64,000 bases of DNA from Phycomyces nitens (taxonomy: Eukaryota; Mucoromycota; Mucoromycetes; Mucorales; Phycomycetaceae): assembly GCA_022702545.1 (NCBI GenBank), contig JAHRBC010000004.1:1736001-1800000 (forward strand), read 5' to 3'. The position numbers were made by a program, and so were the translations under genes. Below the pieces are notes generated by a model that ran no database searches, was not told where the DNA came from, and was given only the letters and a program-made list of their open reading frames with translations. Of the stretch, positions 10,521 to 20,836 are shown piece by piece. Each line of letters starts with the position of its first letter. The first letter of the stretch is position 1.

Positions 10521-13500
10521 ATGGCCAAATTACGAATAGCAGATCACTTTTGGGTACTTATCTCTATTATCTCACATTGCCTGCTCACAAGTCATTCGAT
10601 AGGCTGAAGACAATAGGGCTCTAAATATATTGAGTGAGAGGATGCAAAAGTCCAATGCAACCTGCAATGCAATAAGAACAGTGTTTGAAAAGAGGCAAAT
10701 GACGATACTGTAATCCATGACTATATTTATTTATTAACTTTTGAGCAGAGCACGCATTGAGGAAGAATACGGACAGAGACTATTGAACCTGTCAGAGATA
10801 TCGTTGTCAGAGTTTGAAGAAAACTATAGCACCTTTTCAGAATCACTTGAAAGCATACCGACCGCAACAGAGGCAGCAGCCCGTGCTCACATTGATCTTG
10901 CCCAGCATATCAAGCAGCTCTTAGAAACTCCGTTGGCAGGATTTATTAGGAACCAGAAAGACCAGTGGAAAATGGCAAGCAAAAATGATGGAGTGTGTCT
11001 TGTTGATCATGGATTTTAATCTGATTTCTTAAAGGCCACCGTGCGCGTAAGCGAATCTCAAGACTTAAAGAGCAGGCATCTTCAAGGAATGCAGCACGTA
11101 AGAGAAAAAATGCATATTTACCAATTAGCAATAATCAATTAATTTATGTACAGGCGCATTCAAACTACATTGACGAACGTAACAGATTATCTAGAAAGAG
11201 CTCAACGGATTACAATAGAAAGAGTGAAGTCCAACAGGTATTTTTTTTAAAAATAACAATATTCAATAAACATATAAACCAAGACTAATTGGTTTGATCA
11301 TCACTAGTCCCTACACACCCTTTCAAATCTAGGTAAATTTGGAATGATTAAGAGATTATTGGCTTGATATTCACAGCAAACAGAGCAATCCTATAAGCTA
11401 TCCGTAGAAGACCTAAGCTCAGCATCAACCCAGTGGGCTGATGACTGGCGAAACACATGCGATATATTCCAGCGATTAGAAGAAAATAGAATTGACTATC
11501 TTCGTCGTACGATCTGGTCGTAAGTCTTGGCTTTGTTAGAATGTCAGATTGATAACCTTTTTATAGATATGCAAACATGATGTCGACTGTCTATGTTGTA
11601 GACGATCAGGTAAGGTGTCAATTGTACCCCCTTCAGTATCTAATTTAGGCAAACGCTTAGTCTTGCGAGAGAATACGGACATCACTAGAGGTCATTGATA
11701 TTTCTGGAGATACCGAAGCGTTTATTGAGCATAAAGGGACGAGTACAGCCATACCAGACGTACCTCAGTTTGTGCCTTACGACCCCTTGAGCCTACAGAC
11801 CTCTAATACTGAAGAAGGCCAGAGCAGAAATACTCATGAAATCAACATTCCAGTAGCAGATGAAGAGCTACGATCAGTAAATGATCAACTAAAGATGCTA
11901 CCGTTGGCTTCAGAAGCAATGGATAACAAACTTGTCAATAGAATGGTAGATATTAAATCTAAAGAGTGTGTTGCTGGTGGTAATGGAGGTTTTGTGCTAT
12001 AGACAGAGAAAGACTCCTTTATTCACCCAAACAGTCGGCTGTCCTTCAAGGAAAACTCGAATTTGCTCGGTCGAGAGATCAGTCAGACCCGTTCGGCCGA
12101 CTCAAAGTACACAGATTGTTTATTCAAATGGCACTTTTATTTGATTGATTGATTAATCTGTTTGTGTTAGCTCGGACATGTTACAGAATACGGTGATCTC
12201 TGTATTGCCAGCATTGGACAAATCGCCCACGGATGGACTATTTCGGGTACATTTGGATAAAATAGAAAAATAAATCGGCTCGTTAGTTATAGCTTACAAA
12301 AATAACACATCCAGGAATCCTGGGACAGACCTGCATTTTCCCGTAAAGAGTCTAGTGGCAGAGTAAGGCAAAGCAAGTATGACACAAAGCAGGTCAGTGA
12401 TCTGGAACATACCCCACGCAGTTCAAGAGGTGTCTCGACTGTCAACCTGCCCCAGAGAACATCGTCCCTGCCCAAGGATCCCCTGGTCTTTTCTTCCTAC
12501 GCCACCCAGCTGGCTCCTGCAGAAAGCATCGACAATCTACCCGACTGGCATGCATACAACGACTATCTCTCAAAGACACCATCTAACCTTGGCACAACTC
12601 AAAGCCAACTTGAACGCAAATCTCGCTCAGACTTTTCAAAGCTCGTCGTCAACACGTCATTAGAGCCTAGCCATGCCAGCCTAAATACCAACAATCGCAA
12701 GAGATCTGGCCTATTGAATCCCCAAACAGACCATGAACATGAGTCTTGGAAACACAGTAGATCTCCGTCATTACAATCACCTGGCCAGAACTATCAATAT
12801 AACCCTACTCTCGAGTCTCCAACCGATTATACCTACCAGCAACCCTCTCCTCTAATGACCCCATCGGTCTCGCCTCGCAGGGACAAGGGAAAGAACCCGA
12901 ACCGACTATCAGTATTTACATTTTTCAAAAAGTCTAACCACAAAAAATCAGAAAAACATAGTGCGGATCATGGCCCGATCCGAGATAATTCGTGTGATTC
13001 ACAGAAATCCAAGAGCAGGAGATTTTCTGCTGTTTTTAACGGCCAGAAAAAGAAGCCGGCCTTGTCGATTAACTCGAGCATGCAGCCGGTATCTCCAGAA
13101 AGTATGAATATTCCTAAAGGTTTAGATAATCTCTCGGGGGTGGTATTGGATCCCAGAAATCCTTCGAGTCTAATGCAATTATCCAATCCAATTGATGATG
13201 AAGGTATCACAGGAGAAGAGTACGGTATGTACAGAATGTTCTGTGTCCAGAACTTTTTGGAAACTCACATGAAACAAGACAATAACGATTTTAATTTGTT
13301 TTCTAGCAAGGGCACTGTGGAATTTCGAAGCAAAGGTAAAGAAATATCACAGTTAATTAAATGTTACTAATATTAAGATAGATTGATTCTGAAATTTCGT
13401 TTGCCAAGAACGATATCTTGGCCATCCTGTACAAAAAGCCAGATGGTTGGTGGGTGGCCGAAGTGCTGCCAAAACCAAATTCCCAAAGTCCAGGTCCAAG

Positions 13501-13543
13501 AAGACGAGGCCTAGTGCCCGGAAACTATTTTCGTCCGCTGTAA
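10521..13543 (+). CDS. F-BAR and SH3 domain protein, Cdc15/Imp2/Hof1-like cytokinesis scaffold
   Basis: Model: join 10521-10553, 10603-10694, 10749-10974, 11035-11097, 11154-11237, 11308-11332, 11384-11519, 11567-11609, 11661-11945, 12003-12106, 12171-12246, 12315-13224, 13307-13335, 13382-13543; 755 aa, all phases consistent. The N-terminal ~300 residues are an F-BAR domain: DHFW, LSERMQKS, ARIEEEYGQRLL, then TCDIFQRLEENRIDYLR and DDQSCERIRTSLE, close to Cdc15/Imp2. The middle is Ser/Pro-rich with a basic FKKSNHKKSEK patch. The last ~65 residues are an SH3 domain (ARALWNFEAK, GWWVAEV, GLVPGNYF). Such proteins bind curved plasma membrane and recruit ring components at septation sites, endocytic patches or hyphal branch necks. 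Introns at 10695-10748 and 10975-11034 start with GC. The 25-nt exon 11308-11332 is my preferred solution; without it a 139-nt intron is needed. N-terminal exon joins are the least certain part. Confidence 0.85.
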
Positions 13544-13605
13544 AGAAACTCTATGGCTTGTAATCACATCTAATTTATTCATTTTATACATATATATTTT
13601 CTCTA

Positions 13606-14019
13606 TTATGATAAACTATTGTTCTTTAATCCTATTGCTCGAAGAACACACAACTTTAAATTGGCAAATGCGGGTTTTGTTTCTGGCTTCATTCGTCGAC
13701 GGGAAAACTTTGTGTCCTCAATGTCCTCGTCGCTTTCGTCTCCCAAGAGGTATCCGGTCGATACAGGTCTGGCCCTTGAGGTTGTGTTGGCACGCGAGTA
13801 GAGCGGCCGGGATAGAGAGGGAGAGGAATTGACAAAGGTTTCGGATGCTGAATAGGAGGCCATGGGCGGCCGAGGTTCAGTGGTATATTCTGTGAGATTT
13901 GAGTATTGCTTCTTGCCAAATGAGCACCGTTGCTTCAGTGTAGCCACGGCCCGCTGTCCTTGGGTGGGTCTGGGGTTCTGTGGAGGCAGGTCTCTGAGGT
14001 TTGATCGATGGAAAGACAT
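13606..14019 (-). CDS. Hypothetical basic, Ser/Arg/Pro-rich protein, 137 aa
   Basis: The frame opens upstream of an ATG at 14019 (MSFHRSNL), which I choose as the start because the preceding codons read through T-rich leader-like sequence. The product is hydrophilic and rich in Ser, Arg and Pro, has no membrane segment or known domain, and carries an acidic LGDESDEDIED patch near residues 92-103 followed by a basic RRRMKPETK patch. It looks intrinsically disordered. It is convergent with the F-BAR gene, with 62 bp between stop codons. It is not recognised; the length and balanced composition suggest that it is real. Confidence 0.55.
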   Translation of the reverse strand: MSFHRSNLRDLPPQNPRPTQGQRAVATLKQRCSFGKKQYSNLTEYTTEPRPPMASYSASETFVNSSPSLSRPLYSRANTTSRARPVSTGYLLGDESDEDIEDTKFSRRRMKPETKPAFANLKLCVLRAIGLKNNSLS

Positions 14020-14232
14020 GAGAATGTTTGTGAAATGAAATGAAGAGAAGGGCTGTTGATAATTGTTTATTAGCTTTTTATAAATCTCCAACTAATTTGT
14101 CCAAAAAAGAAAAGCTTCCGTGCAATGATAGGTTCCAATGAAAAGCAAAAATATATATATAAATATATAAATATAAAATAAATCCATTATTTTTAAATAG
14201 AAAAAATAGCGGTCTGTGTAATAGTTTTATTA

Positions 14233-14532
14233 TTAAGGGTAGCTAGTGCTATTCTGATGTGGTGCATGGGCCTCATCTTGGTAGCCTGTTCGTGAATCCC
14301 AATTAGCTGCCTTATTGACGGTGGGGTCAATATCTTGGTATGTTGATTTGCGCCGGTCGTTTGCAGCCACCCGTTCTTCTTCGGCCTGTTTCTTTGCTAG
14401 GACTGATTTAAAGTCATCCCAGTCTAGCTGGCTGAGTTTTTCTTGGTTGGCAGGAGTATTAATCGAAGGCTCCTCGCTCACTAGGTTTGGAACTTTTTTG
14501 GCTCTCTCGAGGTTTTCGCGACCGGGATCCAT
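14233..14532 (-). CDS. Hypothetical small hydrophilic protein, 99 aa
   Basis: ATG at 14532 opens a 99-codon frame of charged, helix-forming sequence (ERAKKV, KSVLAKKQAEEERV) with a central LDWDDFKSVL motif and an Asn/Ser-rich tail. No transmembrane segment. It is on the same strand as, and 73 bp downstream of, the DCAF12-like gene. Composition (few hydrophobics, many K/E/D/N) looks coding rather than random AT-rich sequence. Function unknown. Confidence 0.55.
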   Translation of the reverse strand: MDPGRENLERAKKVPNLVSEEPSINTPANQEKLSQLDWDDFKSVLAKKQAEEERVAANDRRKSTYQDIDPTVNKAANWDSRTGYQDEAHAPHQNSTSYP

Positions 14533-14605
14533 GGTAAAAGTAGGTTAAAGAAGGCTATAATGATATAAGGAAATTAGGGCTTTTTAAAAAATAATAAAAA
14601 AAAGA

Positions 14606-16035
14606 CTAAAACCAAAGGGCGGCATAACATCCTCGAAGGCCAGATTGAATTGGCCCGCCAGCTGTAAAGAGCTTAGTGCCATCGGGATTGTAGGCCGTTG
14701 TGTAGATAGCTGGAGGTATTTGAATACCAGTGAAATGAGACTTGTACATTTGAGATTCACGGTCCAGCCAGCCCTCTGAGCTTGAGTTGTGATAAACACT
14801 AGTATCGTTATTAGCTGCCAATGGTAAGAATTCCATCATCCTGGTGTCGATAAACGAGAGACGGCCTCTTCCTCCACCGCATGTCAATATATGCTCGCTC
14901 CCGAATGCAAGCGACCGTACACCCCAGAAACCATCCTGCGAATCAAAGCTCTGAGCACATTTTGCCTGGCGAGGGTCTGCAAAAGTGATATGGGCTTGTG
15001 ATCCAACGGCGATCAGGCCTCTATTGGGTTGCACTGATAGACACACTAGCTCTTGTGTAAAAGGCAATTTTACAATATTTTTCTACATTTAAACAAATAT
15101 GCTCTGTTAGCCATAATGCAATATTAGCCTGACAGCAGCTAACCCTTTGGAAAGTGTTAATATCCCACAATTGCACGGTGCCTTTGGAAGTTAGACTGGT
15201 CGCCGTCCGTGTGCCGTTACATTCGATTAATTTTAGGTCGCGCACTTTACTCGTGGTAGGACGTGAAGAAGAAGTCCAGGATTGTCGAAGCCATTTGATA
15301 GTATGGCCAACTCCATTGGTCCCATATTCCATTGCATCATTCACACTCCACACTCGCAACGATCCGTCTCGAGAGCCTGTCATGAACCGGTCGTTGTCTA
15401 TCCAAACCACGCTAAACACAGCATCTCGGTGACCTTTGGCGATAGCAACACCCCTCATGGTTGGCAGTCGATATATCATCACAACCGCAGGGTCGGCCAA
15501 AGCCACTGCAACATAACATCCATTAGGACTTGTGGCCACACATCGGATACCCTGGCACCCAGACACACTCGAGAAGCGAGATTGGGGGCTAGGACTGAGT
15601 GGGTCGCATAACAATAGGCCATCCTGCACACACTCCAAGGGTTTATTTTCAAGTTCTCGAGGATTCTGTAGTTTATCAGTCTCGATGAGTGGAATCTCAA
15701 ACACATTATTGTGAATATGATCAAGGAAAAGTAGCTAAGATACTGGTCAGATTCAGGTATTTCCTGTTATCATTGTTCTTTTTTTTTACCTTGTTATCCT
15801 TTGTGCCTGCTAGGACACTGGTGTCGCTTATCCAATCAGAGGCGAATATTTTGTCTTGTTTTAGATTAAATGCGGATTCTTTCATTCGGGTAGGGAACCG
15901 AAGTTGGGCCCATCTAATGGCCTTTTTCTTGTTTGTATCTGGGCAAAACCTGCCGTTTGTTCGTTGGTTCCAGATGAGGCCGTACATTGAGCCTAGGTCG
16001 TCTTTATGGATAAAACTGGCTGGCAAGAGATTGTT
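14606..16035 (-). CDS. DCAF12-like WD40 protein (CUL4-DDB1 ubiquitin ligase substrate receptor)
   Basis: Model: complement join 14606-15082, 15144-15734, 15790-16035; the 5' end is uncertain. Order of motifs matches human DCAF12: KIFASDWISDTSVLAGTK, then GIRCVATSPNGCYVAV, IYRLPTM, GHRDAVFSVVWI, SRDGSLRVWSV, VQLWDI, VAVGSQAHITFADPR-type (AVGSQAHITFADPRQ), ILTCGGGRGRLSFID, and the terminal TKLFTAGGPIQSGL...YAALW. In animals DCAF12 docks on DDB1-CUL4 and recognises proteins ending in acidic C-degrons; whether specificity is the same here is inference. The 246-nt first exon begins right after a good acceptor (tttgcag), so a short upstream exon with the ATG may exist; otherwise Met at 15987 could start translation. 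About 409 residues are readable versus about 450 in animals. Confidence 0.85.
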
Positions 16036-16984
16036 CTGCAAAATATATTATCTTGAATAGAAAAAAGGGTATATTGGAAACAAGTCTGGTAAACAAACAG
16101 TATTTATTCATACAAGATGCAGCTCTTAAAATCAACAAACACAAACATATGTATCTATATAAGATAAAAACAGTACGTCGCTTTAGGATAGATCTAGTGA
16201 ATCAAGGGGAATATATATAAGGAATTCAATTCTGTCTGACTATTATTATTGACGGCGTCAGTATAGACCAACCCTATTGGCCAGTAAGCAGAATGTATCC
16301 TTATTTTTATTGCGAAATAAACTGGTTTTTTTTCTTTCATTTGGTCACAGAATCAATGATATTAGGCATGAAACAAAATAACCAACCCCAATAATAACGA
16401 TTTTTATCCCTTAAAGTATCAACATATAGGTTCATATGATAAAAACAGTGTTGCTTAAGGTCAAGATCCATTTAATTGGTTTTAGATAATATCCCAGTGC
16501 GAAACCATTGCCCAGAGTACGAGCCTTATCATTACCCTTCCGAGCATTTGTGGTTATTGAGCTACAAAACAATGGACATGTTTTTGGACCTGTTTTCTTT
16601 CCCATCAATTTTGCAGTATTTAAGGCAACCTTGGTTCATAAAGTGCCTCGTTTGTTCTCTCAACATCCGAGAACCTGCAGCAGTATCTGCTCAAACAAGG
16701 CATTGCAAGAATAAAGGTTTTTAATGGTTTCCTTATTAGCAAACGCTCTTTTTTTTCCCTTCTTTACAAGCAAAAGACACATAATACTTTACCAAACAAC
16801 TTATACCAACCAAGTTATAAATTCATTTATGAAGATTGCTGTTATCCATAATATGAATTGCAATTTTGAATTGTAATTATGGCTTTTATTCATAGTCTAT
16901 AATAGCATGACCTCTTAAAATGTATTCTTGTAAAACAAAAACAAAAACAAAAAAACAATTGAAAACTTACGTGTTTCTGTTTCC
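16036..16984. other. Intergenic, AT-rich
   Basis: It may hold a short first exon of the DCAF12-like gene near 16036-16160, which I could not fix. Overlapping plus ORFs at 16476-16724 have no recognised domain. Otherwise A/T-rich with nothing supported. Confidence 0.45.
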
Positions 16985-19190
16985 TATACTTGTTTATAGC
17001 AAAAGTGAAGATGAGAATACGATGGAGTCGAATACCTTGATAGTTTTGCAGATGAAGTTGAAGAATTCAGGGGTTAGTAAAAGTGTGCCATGGTCAGCAT
17101 GTATTGTCATGAAAACCAAATAGAGTAAATTTGCATCATTCACTGCTTCATATCAAAGTATGTTATCAATTCTGGTGGCGCCATTTTGACCAAGTTTATC
17201 AATGAGGTCCTTGAACACTTTGGCTAATCGTTCCGCCTACCATTGAGTCTGAATGGCCTTTACAGCCTGACGGGGTTGAATTCTGTGACAACAGGAGTTT
17301 ACCGTTTTGTGTTGTGGTGAATTCCACAAGATCTATCCCGAGTCTGGAGTTGTGCCATTGTGCTGCGACTTTACAAAACTTTCTGGAAGCACCTGTAGCA
17401 ATGGAGTATTTCCAAAAGCCTCAAGAAGTCTCTCCTTGCCAAAGAAGATGTATGTATACCACTCTCTCATATCTACCTTGTCTGTCTTCTTCCATCGCCC
17501 TGGGTTTAAAGAAGCCATCAACCACTGGAGATCCAGACAGCAAGTCCTTGGCATGATGTTTGATATTTAAGATGGTGCCAAGTGAAGCAAGTTGAAAGAT
17601 GGCAATGATAGACAATTCGTGGATCATGAGCGATCTCTCATGCTCATCATGAACATCGATCGGTTCCAGCCTTTCTATGGGGTTAGGTACTCTTGCGGAG
17701 CCATTTATCTCTCTGTCAACAATCTGCCAAGAGAGGATCGCTACAAAAAGGAGAATGTTGTTCTGGCAGGCTTGATGCCTGGGGCAAACGAAGCCAAAAA
17801 CAGTGATATCAATCACTACCTCTGCTCCCTTGTCGCAGATCTCCAGTCGTTGTATGTGGGTGTGGTGATGCTCACGGCGCAGTGTCCTTTTGGTGCCCTT
17901 GTTCATGCCGCCTTTCTCCTTGGCGCCTGTGACATCCTTGCCTTCTGGAAGACATGTGTATCCATGTCCTATGCTAGTACAAATGCCTGCCACAAGTGCA
18001 ATCGCCAGTTTTCTCGCCTTCCAGGCAACAGTGGTGTTGACTATTTTGGGTTCGTCTTCTCTGAGTGGGTGGCTTGGACTGAGCAAGACAATAGTCGTGA
18101 TACCATGGCCTGAAAGAACGCATCGAATGAGACTTGACAGATATGCAGAAATATACCAAGAAAGTGGTCCTTCCTCCAGACATGAGCACACTCAAAAAGA
18201 AGATCATCAAGGACTTTCCGTTCATGAAGGCCGACGAGTGGAAGTCATGGTGCCTGGTGTATTCGCCTGTCATTTTTCTGGGCCATTTTCCAAGGGACAA
18301 TCTTGACAATTGGATGTGTTTTGTAAACGCATGCAAATACTTGTCCAAGCCAATTATATCAGAAGACGAGTTAGCCGAGGCCAATTTCTGTTTGGAGTTG
18401 TTTGGTCATGGATACTGGCTCTTTAGCTTCGAAAGATGCAATGGCATCTTGAAAAAACTATACAACAAACAAGAGAGATGGATTTGAGACTACGTTTATG
18501 AGAAAGTACCTTGAAGATACCTTCAGAATTGACCTTGCCCGGGATATCTTGCCAGTTGTTCAAATAGAGTCCTTTACCTTTTTGATTTCCAAACTCACCA
18601 CCGCCACTGCCACCTCTTCTTACATTTCCACTGATAACCTTGATATTGACTTGAAGAACTTTCTCGATTCTGCCAAAGTCTCTTTCTTGCAAATCAAAGG
18701 CAATGAGCCATTGCCTCCATCAACGTATCCTCTTGCTTGGAAGCCACGTACAAATGAAAGAAGACGAGTACACCCATCCGCTTGAATTCTACCACACTTT
18801 GTACGCCACGAACCTACAAGTTACAGAGAAGCAACAATGTAGCAGTGAAGCGTGGATCGCATATACAAGCATATCTTTCTGAAAACAACGATCATGGCTA
18901 CATTCTGTATACTGGAGACAAATCCAGTATATTTTTGTCAACAAGATCTTCAATCCACCAACTGGCCAATTTGATAGCCATGTATTTGCATACTTCAAAT
19001 GGTATCAACTAATAGGCCAAGATTCAAACAATGGAGAGGACGAGGAGCTTGGTGTGTCGTTTACCAGGGGGCGAGTATCGAAATATATTGTCAGTACATT
19101 GTATTCTGTGTTCAGTTGCAATTGCTCTTCTTCTTCAGACCTGTAATGGCGTAGCCATCTACTACATTTATGAGCCGCTGGAGCTATTGA
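16985..19190 (+). mobile_element. Decayed tnp2-like (CACTA/En-Spm-type) DNA transposon
   Basis: Three plus-strand frames give consecutive parts of a large transposase: LSLNGLYSLTGLNSVTTGVY (~17240-17300), NIDRFQPFYGVRYSCGAIYL, NNLPREDRYKKENVVLAGLM and HYLCSLVADLQSLY (17660-17860), then ACHKCNRQFSRLPG...VDYFGFVFSEW (~17990-18070), DEWKSWCLVYSPVIF...NWMCFVNACKYLSK (18230-18360), and a C-terminal cap (18498-18785). 'Y.. NLP...RYK.EN..L.GL.PG' followed by a CxxC zinc pair is typical of tnp2-family transposases. It is broken by several frameshifts and stops, and the AEANFCLELFG | HGYWLFSFER junction near 18400 suggests that a segment was deleted. Ends are approximate; I could not locate CACTA termini. 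The class name is by resemblance. Confidence 0.72.
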
Positions 19191-19205
19191 ATATGTTAAG
19201 GTGTA

Positions 19206-19830
19206 TTAGTAAAAGATATAGAGTTTTAATGTGAAAAACACTGATAATATAATAATTACCTCATCACTTCTCCAGCTAGGGTGAAAGGTCTTTACCTGAT
19301 CTTCTCCATCAGTCTCATCTTCCGACATTGTTTCTCTTTGGAGAGCATCACCACAGTTGGCTCTCCCCATCTCTCCGTCGACTAAATATCTGTACTTATT
19401 GTACGCTTTTACCCGACAACGGAGGATCTGTATATAAATACGAGTGAGCAAAATAAACATAATTATATGTCTTGAAAATATAAACCTACGGTGACAGTTT
19501 GCTGCCGTCTTTGACAACCGAGTCTCTTTTTCTCTCCAGACTCTGGGGACCTCTGGAACTCGCACATATTATTACAAAAGTGGCTCTTTGTAATCCTCGC
19601 AAGATCACATCTAGAGATCCCCTCCCCCCCCCCTTTGAAGACTCCTGGTCTTGCAGGTAGGCAATGACTTTTTTGGAAAAAGCATTTTTTTTGGGTGGAC
19701 TGTTGTAGGCACTTATCAAGCACCACCCTGGCTTTGCATTATTTTCAGCGAGCTTGAGAGGATTCTCGTTGGGAAAGTTTAGGTGCGTAATGTACATACA
19801 AGATTCTCTAGAAACAGCTGTCAATATATA
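19206..19830 (-). pseudogene. Decayed ORF of a probable transposon companion or fungal repeat gene
   Basis: Minus-strand frames 19486-19824, 19463-19726 and 19206-19565 read as successive parts of one protein: a KNAFSKKVIAYLQDQE segment, then DLARITKSHF with a basic RSPESGEKKR stretch, then KAYNKYRYLVDGEMG and a C-terminal MSEDETDGED...SWRSDE block. Shifts between them fall at homopolymers, notably a C10 run at 19624-19633. It abuts the tnp2-like element and the Tc1 element, so it is probably mobile DNA or gene debris captured among them. No domain can be named. Confidence 0.45.
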
Positions 19831-20059
19831 CGTGACTGTATTTTTATGGCTTGAAACTTTTTATATCTTTTCAGGGGCATTGGTCTCCTAAACTGGTTGC
19901 TGGAATGTCTCTGGATAAAACACAATGACTTTACCAGTGAGCGTGGTGCAAATAGCCTTTTTCTTTAAATAGAGTGGTTGGTTGCCGTGGGCAACAAATC
20001 AACCTATAACTCTATGGACAAAGTATATCTTGTAATAGAAATCAATTTTTTTGTATATT

Positions 20060-20836
20060 TCTTAATAATCTAGTGTATATAAAGACAATACTGATTGTAT
20101 AATGTCTTGCGTATTACTAATCTACTCCAAATGTTTTCGATTGGACTCAAATTAGAGCCTTTTGATCGCCACTCAAGAACATCTAAAGTTCGCCCTTGCA
20201 TCTTTATGAAATCAAAGATTCATGTCGTACGACATTGTCCTCTTGGAATTGATAGCTGACAAGTTCATTGTACAGTGCAATAAAATAGCTTGAATTCATC
20301 ATTGGACTTGAAAGATAGGCCAATGGCTCTAAAATACACCCTCACACTACCATTGATTCCGCAAGTTGACCCGAGACAGTTTAAAAGGTGCACTTTCAAC
20401 ACTCACACATCATATTCATTTCCTCTTTAAAGATCAATGTTTTTCATTATTTTTTCATTCTTCTTTTCTCGAGACTATGTAAAGTTTTACGAATAGTATG
20501 CTTTGAAATCGGGGTTCCAACAATATCCTCCATTTCCTTTGTAATCTCACCCAAGGTCTGATGAGGATCTCTCTCAATAATCATCTCCAAATGACGTTCG
20601 TCTCTAGGGGTGAGGATCCTTGGTCTGCCTGGACGGGGCTTTTCTGCTACAGATCCGGTCTTGTAATACTTTTGTACTATACGACGTACTGTTTCTTTAT
20701 CAACATTACGACGCCTGTGGATTTCAGCAAACGATAATCCAGCCATGTGTAAACCAATAATGATTCCTTTTTCAGTGGGCGAGAGCTTATGATAGCTACG
20801 ATGAGCTATACCTTTATTGGTTGCTTCTGGATGCAT
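20060..20836 (-). mobile_element. Tc1/mariner-type element, N-terminal DNA-binding half intact, catalytic half decayed
   Basis: The ORF 20447-20836 (minus, 129 aa) is a Tc1-type bipartite helix-turn-helix: KLSPTEKGIIIGLHMAGLSF, RRRNVDKETVRRIVQKYY, then the GRP linker (KPRPGRPRILTPRDER) and a second HTH (HQTLGEITKEM...ISKHTIRKTLH). It ends in TAA. Further along the minus strand (20446 to ~20060), the DDE domain is recognisable only in pieces: FQEDNVVRH (first catalytic-strand relic) and LEWRSKGSNLSPIENIWSRL, out of frame with each other. The element cannot be autonomous. I compared both flanks for terminal inverted repeats and found none convincing. Confidence 0.8.

Noticed and set aside
17421..18384. 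Long minus frames across the transposon
   Set aside because: Plus-strand translation shows tnp2-like motifs; the minus frames have none.
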